Source: CBDDLD01 sp965230605 (lineage in GTDB: Bacteria > Bacteroidota > Bacteroidia > Flavobacteriales > Flavobacteriaceae). From it: a stretch of 64,000 bases of DNA. The stretch is from the NCBI GenBank assembly GCA_965230605.1, contig CBDDLD010000004.1, positions 62,001 to 126,000 on the forward strand, given 5' to 3'. Positions 17,800 through 26,658 of the stretch are shown in pieces. A program made the translations under genes and the position numbers. The number at the start of each line of letters is the position of its first letter. The first letter of the stretch is position 1. The notes beneath the pieces are model-generated. The model saw only the letters and a list, made by a program, of their open reading frames with translations, was not told where the DNA came from and did no database searches.

Positions 17800-19111
17800 A
17801 AATAAACTGCTTAAGTTTTCCTGCTTTAGTTCGCGTAAGTTTTTCGTGACGTTCAAAAACAACAGAAATGCCTGGCTCAAGGTAGGTTTCCATTTCTTGG
17901 GTGATAATGTCTTTTTTTGATTGGGAAATCTCTGAAGTACTCGCGTAATTGATTTTAAATAAGTCTAATGCTACTTGCTCAATAGTAAACTCCTTAACAT
18001 TACCATCGTCTTCAATAATACTTTTGGTAATGTAATAAAAGGTTAATCCGGCAGCCGTTTTACCGCTGGGCAAAATAGCGATATCATTAGTCCTTCCAAT
18101 TAACTTCTCTAAAACAGGAGCCTTTATACTACTATTTTTAGAAATAATTCCCGTATCACCAATATCATATCTAATAAAAGGATGCGCTTCGTTATATAAA
18201 GATGTAATTACAATTCTTCCTGGACTTCCGGGAGGCAAAATAGTGTCATTGTCATCTAAGATTTCGATATGTAATGTTTCAGTATTTAACTGCAGTTCTC
18301 CATTAAGGTTTTCAAAAGCAATTAAATCTAATTCAGAAGCTCCATACTCATTTACTACAGGAACCCCAAAAAAGGTCTCCATGGTTTTTTTATCATCCTC
18401 AAATAGCATCTCAGATGTTACAATACACACTTTTAAACTAGGGCATACCTCTTTAAGTATAATTTGCTTTCGTTTTAAATATTTTGCAAACTGCGTTATG
18501 GGGCTTGTATAGCCATTTATGAAGTCGAAAGATGTGGTTTTAAATTTTTTAACGCACCTATCAAAGGCCTTATCGCTTAGGTCGAATATCGAAAAACGGG
18601 AACGATTGCTAAAAAGATCCTTAATACGTTCCTTATAATACCCTTTTTTATCTAAAGGGATACCATAAAACCGTGCTTGTTTTGATGTATTGAAGTCTAT
18701 ACCATACCAAGAAAAGCGATTCATAATCTCGGCCCAAGTCATGGTGTGACACCATTTGTCTTTAGCAAATATGAATGGGTCACCAGATGACCCAGAAGTT
18801 TTATTAACGTAAATGTTTTTTATTGAATAACCTTCTGATAAACGTTCATTAATAGGTTGCTGTAAATGACGTTTATTCATAACAGGCACACTAGACCAAT
18901 CATTTAGAATTATAGATTTTCCAAAGTTTTTATAAAAGGAATTATGCTTTAAATGGAACTTGACGATATCCCATTTCTTTTCTTCTATATATGCATCATA
19001 CTCAGGGTCACTTTTAGACATTATCTTCGATAATACAGTTTTAGCTTTTTTTATATCAAAGCCATTAATAGATAATGAAAAGTCAAATATTCGCACCGAG
19101 AAATTTGTCAA
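17789..19111 (-). CDS. Phenylacetate-CoA ligase-like adenylate-forming enzyme (CapK family)
   Basis: The 440-residue protein has an AMP-binding motif NKTSGSSGDPF followed by TMTWAEIMNRFSWYG, the NEYGASELD adenylate-binding segment and IRYDIGDTG, all typical of the PaaK/CapK group. Members near polysaccharide loci are thought to activate an organic acid as an acyl-adenylate or CoA ester, but few have proven substrates. The gene reads toward the polysaccharide locus and overlaps the GT2 gene by 11 bases at the 3' end. The start is TTG 19111, since no in-frame ATG fits the N-terminus. No other phenylacetate-degradation gene is adjacent; the PaaE-like gene at 24008 is some 5 kb away. Confidence 0.82.
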   Translation of the reverse strand: MTNFSVRIFDFSLSINGFDIKKAKTVLSKIMSKSDPEYDAYIEEKKWDIVKFHLKHNSFYKNFGKSIILNDWSSVPVMNKRHLQQPINERLSEGYSIKNIYVNKTSGSSGDPFIFAKDKWCHTMTWAEIMNRFSWYGIDFNTSKQARFYGIPLDKKGYYKERIKDLFSNRSRFSIFDLSDKAFDRCVKKFKTTSFDFINGYTSPITQFAKYLKRKQIILKEVCPSLKVCIVTSEMLFEDDKKTMETFFGVPVVNEYGASELDLIAFENLNGELQLNTETLHIEILDDNDTILPPGSPGRIVITSLYNEAHPFIRYDIGDTGIISKNSSIKAPVLEKLIGRTNDIAILPSGKTAAGLTFYYITKSIIEDDGNVKEFTIEQVALDLFKINYASTSEISQSKKDIITQEMETYLEPGISVVFERHEKLTRTKAGKLKQFISKL

Positions 19112-19130
19112 TAAGGTTTATGTAAATTAA

Positions 19131-19162
19131 TTGTTTTTTACGTTTAAAAGCAATTATTTTTG
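19131..19162 (+). promoter_or_regulatory. Putative purD promoter
   Basis: TTG at 19131-19133 and TATTTTTG at 19155-19162 are separated by 21 bases, matching the Bacteroidetes -33/-7 pattern. The -7 box lies 19 bases before the purD ATG. Confidence 0.6.
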
Positions 19163-19181
19163 CGCAAACAATCTATAAGCT

Positions 19182-20453
19182 ATGAACATTTTAATCTTGG
19201 GATCTGGAGGAAGAGAACATACTTTTGCGTGGAAAGTTGCTCAAAGCAACCATTGCGATAATCTTTTTGTTGCGCCTGGAAATTCAGGGACTTCAACTAT
19301 TGCAAAAAACCTTGAGATAAATGTTACAGATTTTAAGGCTATAAAGGAAGCTGTATTAGCACATCATATAGATATGGTTGTTGTGGGGCCAGAAGACCCT
19401 TTAGTGAATGGAATTCATGATTTCTTTCTTAGTGATGAAAAGATTAACCACGTATCGGTAATAGGACCTCAAAAGGCTGCTGCCACTTTAGAAGGAAGTA
19501 AAGAGTTTGCTAAAGAGTTTATGATGCGACATCATATTCCGACGGCTGCCTATAATAGTTTTACAAAAAACACTATTGAAGAAGGGTTTCGTTTTTTAGA
19601 AACATTAAAACCACCGTACGTACTAAAGGCCGATGGTTTAGCAGCCGGTAAAGGCGTTTTGATTCTAAAAGACATAGATGAGGCTAAAAAAGAGCTCAAA
19701 AGTATGTTGCTTGATGAGAAGTTTGGAAATGCTAGTAATAAAGTGGTTATAGAAGAATTTTTAGATGGCATAGAATTAAGTTGTTTTGTGTTAACGGACG
19801 GGAAGGATTATAAAATATTACCAACGGCAAAAGATTATAAACGAATAGGAGAAGGTGATACAGGCTTAAACACAGGTGGTATGGGAGCTATTTCTCCAGT
19901 ACCCTTTGCAGATGCTAGCTTCTTAAAGAAAATAGAAGACCGTATAGTTATACCTACAATAGATGGACTTAAAAAAGATGAAACACCATACGTAGGGTTC
20001 ATTTTTATTGGACTGATAAAGGTAGGAGATGACCCTAAAGTAATTGAGTATAACGTAAGAATGGGAGATCCCGAAACGGAAGTTGTACTCCCTAGGCTTA
20101 AAACAGATTTAGTTGAGGTTTTTAAAGCCATGGCAGATGGCAAATTGGCTGATGTCGAATTAGAAATAGATGATAGAGCAGCTACAACAGTAATGATAGT
20201 ATCAGGCGGATATCCGGAAGGTTATGAAAAGGGGAAAGTGATCTCTGGAGTAGATGCTATAGATGATTCTATTGTATTTCATGCAGGCGCAAAAAAAAGA
20301 GGTAACGATATAGTGACTTCTGGTGGGCGAGTAATGGCAATTACATCTTACGGAAATTCATACAAAGAGGCCATAAAAAAATCTTATCAAAATATAGAAA
20401 AGCTACACTTTGATAAGATGTATTATCGTAAGGATATAGGGTTCGATCTATAG
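19182..20453 (+). CDS. purD: Phosphoribosylamine-glycine ligase (GAR synthetase)
   Basis: The 423-residue protein has the purD N-terminus NILILGSGGREH, the VVGPEDPLVNG motif, the ATP-grasp centre KADGLAAGKGV with VVIEEFLDG, and the family signature NVRMGDPETEVVLPRL. It catalyses the second step of purine synthesis, joining phosphoribosylamine and glycine with ATP. It appears monocistronic, with its own putative promoter. It ends two bases before the stop of the convergent DUF6341 gene. A small AT-rich inverted repeat (20446-20452 with 20456-20462) spans the gap but has no T-run. Confidence 0.97.
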   Translation: MNILILGSGGREHTFAWKVAQSNHCDNLFVAPGNSGTSTIAKNLEINVTDFKAIKEAVLAHHIDMVVVGPEDPLVNGIHDFFLSDEKINHVSVIGPQKAAATLEGSKEFAKEFMMRHHIPTAAYNSFTKNTIEEGFRFLETLKPPYVLKADGLAAGKGVLILKDIDEAKKELKSMLLDEKFGNASNKVVIEEFLDGIELSCFVLTDGKDYKILPTAKDYKRIGEGDTGLNTGGMGAISPVPFADASFLKKIEDRIVIPTIDGLKKDETPYVGFIFIGLIKVGDDPKVIEYNVRMGDPETEVVLPRLKTDLVEVFKAMADGKLADVELEIDDRAATTVMIVSGGYPEGYEKGKVISGVDAIDDSIVFHAGAKKRGNDIVTSGGRVMAITSYGNSYKEAIKKSYQNIEKLHFDKMYYRKDIGFDL

Positions 20454-20454
20454 C

Positions 20455-20682
20455 TTATAGATAAGAGTGTGCTGTTACACTTTTATCTTCTTCATTGTTT
20501 TTGTTATAGGTAGCCAGTTGTCTCATCCAGTATACGAAAGCTACCATTCCAATAGCTAAAAATAACCAAGACATCACATTTGCAGAAAACCAATTTTCTA
20601 ACTCTAAAGCCCTTAATGAATCATAAGGGGCAAATAATGTGTTTACAAATAAATCTTGAATACCGTAAAAGAAATCCTTCAT
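20455..20682 (-). CDS. Small single-pass membrane protein, DUF6341-like
   Basis: The 75-residue protein has an amphipathic N-terminus (FFYGIQDLF), one membrane helix near 38-55 and a charged tail. It is of a type found almost only in Flavobacteriaceae (recalled as DUF6341) and often sits beside upp and a DUF6427 gene, as here. No function is known. The ATG at 20680-20682 has a good promoter match upstream on the minus strand. The predicted orientation and short length suggest a membrane-associated accessory peptide, not an enzyme. Confidence 0.8.
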   Translation of the reverse strand: MKDFFYGIQDLFVNTLFAPYDSLRALELENWFSANVMSWLFLAIGMVAFVYWMRQLATYNKNNEEDKSVTAHSYL

Positions 20683-20702
20683 AATCTTTTAAATTTACGC
20701 AA

Positions 20703-20732
20703 CAAAAATACAAAAAGCATTAATGATTACAA
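20703..20732 (-). promoter_or_regulatory. Putative promoter of the DUF6341-like gene, overlapping the start of the divergent gene
   Basis: Read on the minus strand, TTG (20730-20732) is followed after 19 bases by TATTTTTG (20703-20710), which lies 21 bases before the start codon. The -33 element falls inside the first codons of the divergent membrane-protein gene, so the two genes have interlocked 5' ends. Confidence 0.55.
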
Positions 20733-21646
20733 GGATTTTTAGTAAATCAAAACCAATAAATTTTGTGATAGTCGTTTCGATTATTATTCTGCTTTTTGTT
20801 ACTGCAAATTATGAGCTAATTCAAGCCGAGTTAAGCATGTCATTAATTCTTCAATTATTAATAAAATTGCTGGTAGTTGTATTCTCTGTTTTTATTTTGG
20901 ATTTTATTGTGTCAAAGAATAATTTAACCCAACGCAATAGCTACGCTATTATGAGTTTAGCATTGTTATTGGCACTTTTTCCTTCGGGTTTAATGTACCA
21001 AGATGTTATTATAGCTAACGTGTTTGTCTTATTGGCATTTAGGCGTTTAATAAGTCTTCAATCTAAACTATATATTCAAAAAAAACTGTTTGATGCCGCT
21101 TTTTGGATCGCATTGGCTAGTTTATTGTATCCCTGGGCCATTCTTTTTTTCATTGTAATTATAATTGCAGTCGTATACTATTCTCAGAACGATGTAAAAA
21201 ATGTCCTTGTACCCTTTTCGGCAATTTTAACGGTATTCATCATTCTTGTGGCATATAACATCATAAAATATGACACTTATTTTACTGCTAACACCTTCAA
21301 TTTTCAGATAAGTACTGATTTTTCGAGGTATAACAATATGGCCAATATTATAGCACTTACAATGATATTAGTGATATCTGTTTGGACGATGTTATATTTT
21401 TTAAGGGTTCTTAGAGATAGACCTAAAAAAATGAAACCTTTATACGCTATACTGACTTGGTGGTATTTAGTTGCGTTTATTATTGCTTTGATAGCTCCCG
21501 ATAAAAATCAAAGTGAGTTTATGTTGTTAATGGCACCATTGTCTATTATCATTGCTAATTATTTGGAAGTAATTACAGAGCGTTGGTTTAAAGAAAGCAT
21601 TGTTATTTTATTGGCGCTTACGCCAATTATAATGCTACTGCTGTAA
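20723..21646 (+). CDS. Polytopic membrane protein, DUF6427-like
   Basis: The 307-residue protein has about nine membrane helices. I recall the family as DUF6427, common in Flavobacteriaceae next to upp. It has an early RIFSKSKPINFV segment, helix pairs, and a near-terminal IALIAPDKNQSEFMLLMAPLSI segment that resembles part of polymer-synthesis or dolichyl-mannose-type membrane proteins, but I see no catalytic signature. It is divergent from the DUF6341-like gene, with 40 bases between starts, and its 3' end overlaps the convergent upp gene by 12 bases. Function unknown. Confidence 0.78.
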   Translation: MITRIFSKSKPINFVIVVSIIILLFVTANYELIQAELSMSLILQLLIKLLVVVFSVFILDFIVSKNNLTQRNSYAIMSLALLLALFPSGLMYQDVIIANVFVLLAFRRLISLQSKLYIQKKLFDAAFWIALASLLYPWAILFFIVIIIAVVYYSQNDVKNVLVPFSAILTVFIILVAYNIIKYDTYFTANTFNFQISTDFSRYNNMANIIALTMILVISVWTMLYFLRVLRDRPKKMKPLYAILTWWYLVAFIIALIAPDKNQSEFMLLMAPLSIIIANYLEVITERWFKESIVILLALTPIIMLLL

Positions 21647-22294
21647 CTTTTCGCCATAAGCAAGATCACCAGCATCACCTAACCCGGGAATTATATAACC
21701 CTTAGTATTTAATGTAGGGTCTATGTCCGCGATCCAAAGGTGTACATCTTTAGAAAAATGTCCAGAAATATAATCAACACCTTTTTGAGCCCCTATAACA
21801 CTGACTAAATGTATATTTTTAGGTTCACCAAAAGGTTTTAATGCTTCAAATGTTGCCACCATAGATTGACCAGTAGCCAACATAGGATCTGCTAAGATCA
21901 ATGTTTTGTCATTTAGGTCAGGGCATGCCAAATATTCGACAACAATTTCAAAGCTCTCAGGGTTATGTTTGTGCTGTCTGTAGGCAGAAATAAAAGCATT
22001 TTCTGCATGATCAAAATAATTTAGAAGACCATTATGAAGAGGGACGCCAGCCCTTAAAATAGAGCACAAAACAATATCATTTTGGTGTAATCGAGTGTCG
22101 CTTTTACCTAAAGGAGTTTCGATGGTTTTAGAATTATAGTGTAAAGCTTTACTCAATTCATAACCAATGATTTCACCAATTCGCTCAATGTTTCTTCTAA
22201 AACGCATACGATCTGTTTGCATGGTCTTATCCCTTATTTCTGCTATAAAAGTATTTAGGATTGAAGCTTCATTGGAGAGATTGTGGATGTGCAT
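21635..22294 (-). CDS. upp: Uracil phosphoribosyltransferase
   Basis: The 219-residue protein has ILRAGVPLHNGLL, the PRPP-binding loop ILADPMLATGQSM and the uracil-binding C-terminus GYIIPGLGDAGDLAYG, all diagnostic of Upp. It converts uracil and PRPP to UMP in pyrimidine salvage. The length is slightly above the usual 208-210. The start ATG at 22292-22294 fits the family N-terminus IHNLSNE. It is convergent with the preceding membrane gene and divergent from the DUF4254 gene. Confidence 0.96.
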   Translation of the reverse strand: MHIHNLSNEASILNTFIAEIRDKTMQTDRMRFRRNIERIGEIIGYELSKALHYNSKTIETPLGKSDTRLHQNDIVLCSILRAGVPLHNGLLNYFDHAENAFISAYRQHKHNPESFEIVVEYLACPDLNDKTLILADPMLATGQSMVATFEALKPFGEPKNIHLVSVIGAQKGVDYISGHFSKDVHLWIADIDPTLNTKGYIIPGLGDAGDLAYGEKLQQ

Positions 22295-22336
22295 AATTAC
22301 CTTATTGTTTGGATGCTTAAAGTTAATAATTCAGAC

Positions 22337-22344
22337 TATATTTG
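22337..22344 (+). promoter_or_regulatory. Putative -7 promoter element for the DUF4254-GT9 pair
   Basis: TATATTTG matches TAnnTTTG and lies 23 bases before the DUF4254 ATG in the divergent gap with upp. The nearest TTTG upstream is 25 bases away, longer than usual, so only the -7 box is called. Confidence 0.45.
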
Positions 22345-22367
22345 CATACATTTAATCTAAATCAATT

Positions 22368-22976
22368 ATGTTTTCAGAAAAAGCTAATTCTATATTTCAA
22401 GACGCAATAAAAACATATAAAGTTTTAAACACAGTAGATCAACCATTTGCTAATAAGTATGATAAAAGTGAAGATCTTATTGCTCATCTGTTGTACAGAA
22501 AATGTTGGATAGATACTGTGCAATGGGCTTATGAAGATATTATAAGAGATCCAAATATAGATCCTGTTGCAGCATTAAAACTAAAACGAATGATTGATGC
22601 ATCAAATCAGGATAGAACAGATACTGTAGAATATATTGATAGCTATTTTTTAGAAAAGTACAAAGAAGTTGACATTAAGTCTAACGCAAAGGTAAATTCT
22701 GAAAGCCCGGCTTGGGCTATAGACAGATTGTCTATTCTGGCCCTTAAGATATATCACATGCATTTAGAGACGGTAAGAGAAGACGCGTCTGAAGATCATA
22801 AAGCAGCATGTCAGAAAAAATTAAATGTCCTTTTAGAACAACGTGTAGATTTAAGTACTGCTATAGATGATTTGCTTAATGATATTTCTAATGGTGATAA
22901 GTACATGAAGGTTTACAAGCAGATGAAGATGTATAATGATGATGAACTTAATCCTGTTTTAAGAGGAAATAAATAA
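22368..22976 (+). CDS. DUF4254 protein
   Basis: The 202-residue soluble protein is largely helical, with HLLYRKCWIDTVQWAYEDIIRDP near 40-62 and a Cys near 140. It belongs to a family I recall as DUF4254, which in Bacteroidetes regularly precedes a GT9 glycosyltransferase, as here (21 bases downstream). No catalytic motif is evident and the role is unknown. The conserved pairing suggests a link to lipopolysaccharide core or other envelope-sugar assembly. Confidence 0.82.
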   Translation: MFSEKANSIFQDAIKTYKVLNTVDQPFANKYDKSEDLIAHLLYRKCWIDTVQWAYEDIIRDPNIDPVAALKLKRMIDASNQDRTDTVEYIDSYFLEKYKEVDIKSNAKVNSESPAWAIDRLSILALKIYHMHLETVREDASEDHKAACQKKLNVLLEQRVDLSTAIDDLLNDISNGDKYMKVYKQMKMYNDDELNPVLRGNK

Positions 22977-22997
22977 ACCCATCAAGGGTCTTTGATC

Positions 22998-24023
22998 ATG
23001 CCATTGCCTAAACACATACTTATTATTCGTTTGTCAGCGATGGGTGATGTTGCTATGACTGTTCCGGTTATTAGAGCCTTTACACAACAATATCCTGAAG
23101 TTAAAATAACGGTACTTACTAGAACGTTTTTTGAACCTTTTTTTAGGGACATCAATAATGTCAGCGTTTATAAAGCCGATGTAAAAGGAGAACATAAAGG
23201 GCTTTTTGGCCTTTGGAGATTAGCAAGAGCATTAAAAAAGCTTGAAATTGATGCCGTAGCTGATTTCCACAATGTTTTACGCAGTAATATTTTAAAACGG
23301 TTTTTAAAAGCGCCTTTCTATCAAATAGATAAAGGCAGGGAAGAAAAAAAAGCACTAGTCTCAGGTAAGCTTTTCAAGCCATTAAAGTCTACACACATGC
23401 GCTATGCTTATGTGTTAGAAAGAATAGGTTATAAAATAGATCTATCGTCACCTAGTTTTCCTAAACCCATAGTATTAGATGAGGTCTTACAAGCGTATAT
23501 ACCAAAGCATCGACCATCCATTGGAATTGCCCCTTTTGCAACATACGAGAGTAAAGTATATCCTTTAGAACTCATGCAAAAGGTTATAGAAGAATTATCT
23601 CAGTTATATACAATTGTTTTATTTGGAGGGGGCGAAGTAGAATTAGAACGGTTGGATGCCATTGATAAAACATATGAGAATGTGGTCTCTGTTGCTGGAA
23701 AACTAACTCTGGAAGAGGAATTAAATCTAATGTCTAACTTAGATCTAATGCTGTCAATGGATTCTGGTAATGCACATATCGCAGCAATGCTTGGAATAAA
23801 AACATTGACCATATGGGGTGTTACACATCCTTATGCTGGCTTTGCCCCATTTAACCAACCTGAAGATTACTGTTTATTGTCAGATAAGGCAAAGTATCCG
23901 TTAATCCCAACATCCATATACGGAAATAAATATCCGGAAGGCTATCAAAATGCTGCAGAATCTATCCCAGTAGACACAGTAATCGAAAAAGTAAGGTCGA
24001 TTGTAGATTACACATCGTCATAA
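22998..24023 (+). CDS. Glycosyltransferase family 9 (heptosyltransferase-like)
   Basis: The 341-residue protein has the GT9 N-terminus KHILIIRLSAMGDVAMTVP. The C-terminal domain has IVLFGGGEVE, the MDSGNAHIAAMLG donor-site motif and LTIWGVTHP. Members add heptose or related sugars to the lipopolysaccharide core. I chose ATG 22998 over TTG 22992 because the family begins a few residues before the ILIIR strand. The 3' end overlaps the convergent PaaE-like gene by 16 bases. The donor need not be heptose in this phylum. Confidence 0.92.
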   Translation: MPLPKHILIIRLSAMGDVAMTVPVIRAFTQQYPEVKITVLTRTFFEPFFRDINNVSVYKADVKGEHKGLFGLWRLARALKKLEIDAVADFHNVLRSNILKRFLKAPFYQIDKGREEKKALVSGKLFKPLKSTHMRYAYVLERIGYKIDLSSPSFPKPIVLDEVLQAYIPKHRPSIGIAPFATYESKVYPLELMQKVIEELSQLYTIVLFGGGEVELERLDAIDKTYENVVSVAGKLTLEEELNLMSNLDLMLSMDSGNAHIAAMLGIKTLTIWGVTHPYAGFAPFNQPEDYCLLSDKAKYPLIPTSIYGNKYPEGYQNAAESIPVDTVIEKVRSIVDYTSS

Positions 24024-25066
24024 TCTACCACAATTTTATCAGTAGTAGGGTGAGCCTGACAGGTCAATATCAAGCCCTCAGCCACTTCACCGTCTGTAAG
24101 AATATTATTTTGCCTCATAGTAGCTTCACCTTCAGTGATTCTGGCAATACAACTGCTACAAATTCCACCCTGACAAGAGTAAGGCGCATCAATATCTTCT
24201 TTAAGAGCAGCTTCTAGAATAGATTGATCTTTAGACATTTTAAAATCAAAAGACTCGTCATCTACAACAACCGTAATATTTGAGTTGCCATCTGAGTTAA
24301 GCTCACTTTTAGCAGCTACACTTTCTACTGGAGATGTAAACAATTCGAAAAAGATTCGTCCTTCCTTTATACCATTTTCAACTAAAACATCTTTAACAGT
24401 ATGTATCATTTGTTCAGGGCCGCAGATGTAAAAACGATCAATAGTAACGTCTTTATATTTATTTTTAACAATAAGATTTACGGTACTTTTTTCTATTCTT
24501 CCAAAGAGCGCATCCTGCTCTTTAGATTGGCTGTAAATAAAGTGTATGTGTAAACGATTCCCATATGTGTTTTTTAACCCTATTAGTTCATCAAAAAACA
24601 TAGCATCTTTCATAGACTTATTGCCATACACCAGTACAAAATTGCTAAATGGCTCTTCCTCTAAAAGGGTTTTAGCAATACTTAAAACCGGAGTAATACC
24701 ACTTCCGGCAGCAAATGCAGCTACTGTTCGGGTATAAGCATCATTAGGTTCAAAAATAAAGCGACCATTAGGAGCAGCTACTTCTAATTCATCACCAGCT
24801 TTTAGAACGGTGTTAGCGTAAACAGAGAAGGTGCCATTTTCCACAGCTTTTACACCGACTTTTAATTCATCACCTTTTGGGGACGTGCATATAGAATAAT
24901 CCCTGCGAACTTCTTCACCGTTTATTATAGCTTTTAGAGTAATATATTGCCCCGCTTTAAAAGTAAAATCTGACTTTAAATTATCTGGTATATGAAACGA
25001 AATGCTTACCGCTTGTTCTGTTTCTTTTGTAATGTCTTTAATTGAAAGTTTATGGAATTTTGACAT
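24008..25066 (-). CDS. PaaE-like flavin/2Fe-2S oxidoreductase
   Basis: The 352-residue protein has an FNR-type module followed by a plant-type ferredoxin domain. The FAD-binding RRDYSICTSP segment lies near 55-64, the NAD(P)-binding AAGSGITPVLSI near 120-131, and FYICGPEQMIHTVKD follows. The C-terminal cluster motif is CQGGICSSC with the fourth Cys near LTCQAHP. This order matches PaaE, the reductase of phenylacetyl-CoA epoxygenase, but none of paaABCD is nearby. Flavobacteria often carry this stand-alone gene as a general ferredoxin-NADP reductase-like protein. A -7-like box (CAAAAATA at 25081-25088, minus strand TATTTTTG) precedes it. The true electron acceptor is unknown. Confidence 0.88.
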   Translation of the reverse strand: MSKFHKLSIKDITKETEQAVSISFHIPDNLKSDFTFKAGQYITLKAIINGEEVRRDYSICTSPKGDELKVGVKAVENGTFSVYANTVLKAGDELEVAAPNGRFIFEPNDAYTRTVAAFAAGSGITPVLSIAKTLLEEEPFSNFVLVYGNKSMKDAMFFDELIGLKNTYGNRLHIHFIYSQSKEQDALFGRIEKSTVNLIVKNKYKDVTIDRFYICGPEQMIHTVKDVLVENGIKEGRIFFELFTSPVESVAAKSELNSDGNSNITVVVDDESFDFKMSKDQSILEAALKEDIDAPYSCQGGICSSCIARITEGEATMRQNNILTDGEVAEGLILTCQAHPTTDKIVVDYDDV

Positions 25067-25169
25067 GCAATTATTTTTTGCAAAAATAACTAAGCCATCA
25101 TTTAATTTTCACTTTGTTTGTAACAAATTAACAATTAAGTTTACTAATGGTTTAAACTATCCAACAAGC

Positions 25170-26648
25170 ATGATTAAGCATTTTTTGAGTTTAGAGTGGA
25201 AACAATATTTCCGTTCTTCATACTGGCAAAAGAATTTAGCATTAAATATATTACTGATATTCTTTGCTTTGTACTTCATTGGAGCGTTCTTGTTTATGGG
25301 TTCCATTATGTTTGATGCCATAGAAAAATTCCTTCCTGGAGAAGATCCGTTCTTAATTGTAAACAAGTATATATTCTATTGGATTATCATGGATGTTATT
25401 ATGCGGTTCTTTTTCCAAAAGCTACCGGTAATGAGCGTAAAACCCTTATTAACTCTGCCTATTAAGCGCTCTTCAGTAGTACACTATGTCTTAGGCAAAT
25501 CAGCATTGTCCTTCTTCAATTTTTTACCCCTATTTGCCCTTTTACCTTTCGGAATAAGACTTATCAATGAAGACTATTCTGGTAGCATGGTTCTGACATG
25601 GGTATTAGCTATGATACTCATCACACTAATCATCAACTTTTTTAATTTTATATTGGAAGCCTTTTCTGCTGAAAAAGAACTGTCCTTCTTGCCGGTTATA
25701 GCGTTTGCTGGGACATTATTTGCTCTAAACTACTTTGAGATAATATCTTTTACTGGCCTTGTGTCTGATGCGTTAACTGGGATAGCAAACAATCCAATAT
25801 ATCTGTTAATTCTCGCTGTTCTTTTAATAGGATTGTATGTGTATAATTATAGTATTCTAAGAAAGAAATTATTCTTGGACAGCTCATTAAAATCAAAAGG
25901 GAAGGAAGTAAAAACATCGGATTTAGCCTGGACGAGACGGTTTGGAGACGTAGCTCCATTTATGCAATTAGATCTAAAGCTGATATGGCGCAATAAACGC
26001 CCAAGATCATCAGTATTTATATTAGTAATTGGTCTCTTATACGGTCTTGCATTTTACCCACAGGATATATATAGAGATATGGTATGGATATTTCCTTTTA
26101 TAGGCATATTTGTCACAGGGATTTTCCTTATCAACTTTGGGCAATTCATCCCAGCATGGGATAGTGGATACTATAAGATGTTAATGAGTCAGAACATTAA
26201 ATATGAGCAATATTTAAGATCAAAATACGTATTAATGTCATTAAGTGTCATCGTCATGTTTGTGTTAAGTATTCCCTATGTTTACTTTGGATGGAAGATT
26301 CTTATTGCACATTTTGCAGCAGCCGTTTACAATGTTGGTGTCAATACACATGTTATTCTGCTTGGCGGTTCTTTTAATAGAAAAAAGATCGACCTAAATC
26401 AAAGAGCAGCATTTAATTATCAAGGAACAGGGGCAGTACAATGGTTAATAGGGTTACCCTTAATGATTTTACCAATGATCATTTTTGCTTTAACCAATTG
26501 GTTGATTGGTTTTGAAGCCGGAATTGCATTACTAATAATTTTAGGTATTTGCGGTATAGTATTACATAAAAGATTAATGAAGATTATTACTGAGAAATAC
26601 CTTGACTCAAAACATAAAATGATAGACGCGTTTAGTCAAGACGCATAA
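25170..26648 (+). CDS. ABC-type exporter membrane subunit, DUF5687-like
   Basis: The 492-residue protein starts at ATG 25170 and has 12 or so hydrophobic segments. The N-terminus MIKHFLSLEWKQYFRSS fits this Bacteroidetes permease type (recalled as DUF5687). Extending the frame to 25002 would run antisense through the PaaE-like gene and its promoter, so I rejected that start. An ABC ATPase gene follows ten bases later, and the two probably form one exporter. The large polytopic subunit with a single small ATPase resembles the ABC-2 class. The substrate is unknown. Confidence 0.85.
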   Translation: MIKHFLSLEWKQYFRSSYWQKNLALNILLIFFALYFIGAFLFMGSIMFDAIEKFLPGEDPFLIVNKYIFYWIIMDVIMRFFFQKLPVMSVKPLLTLPIKRSSVVHYVLGKSALSFFNFLPLFALLPFGIRLINEDYSGSMVLTWVLAMILITLIINFFNFILEAFSAEKELSFLPVIAFAGTLFALNYFEIISFTGLVSDALTGIANNPIYLLILAVLLIGLYVYNYSILRKKLFLDSSLKSKGKEVKTSDLAWTRRFGDVAPFMQLDLKLIWRNKRPRSSVFILVIGLLYGLAFYPQDIYRDMVWIFPFIGIFVTGIFLINFGQFIPAWDSGYYKMLMSQNIKYEQYLRSKYVLMSLSVIVMFVLSIPYVYFGWKILIAHFAAAVYNVGVNTHVILLGGSFNRKKIDLNQRAAFNYQGTGAVQWLIGLPLMILPMIIFALTNWLIGFEAGIALLIILGICGIVLHKRLMKIITEKYLDSKHKMIDAFSQDA

Positions 26649-26658
26649 TAGTTTAGCT

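Noticed and set aside
24008..25066. Part of a phenylacetate degradation cluster
   Set aside because: Only single PaaE-like and PaaK-like genes about 5 kb apart are present; paaABCD and the other pathway genes are absent.
25002..25169. Longer N-terminus for the DUF5687-like permease
   Set aside because: The extension runs antisense through the start of the PaaE-like gene and its promoter box and gives a protein-like tail with no family match; ATG 25170 matches the permease N-terminus.
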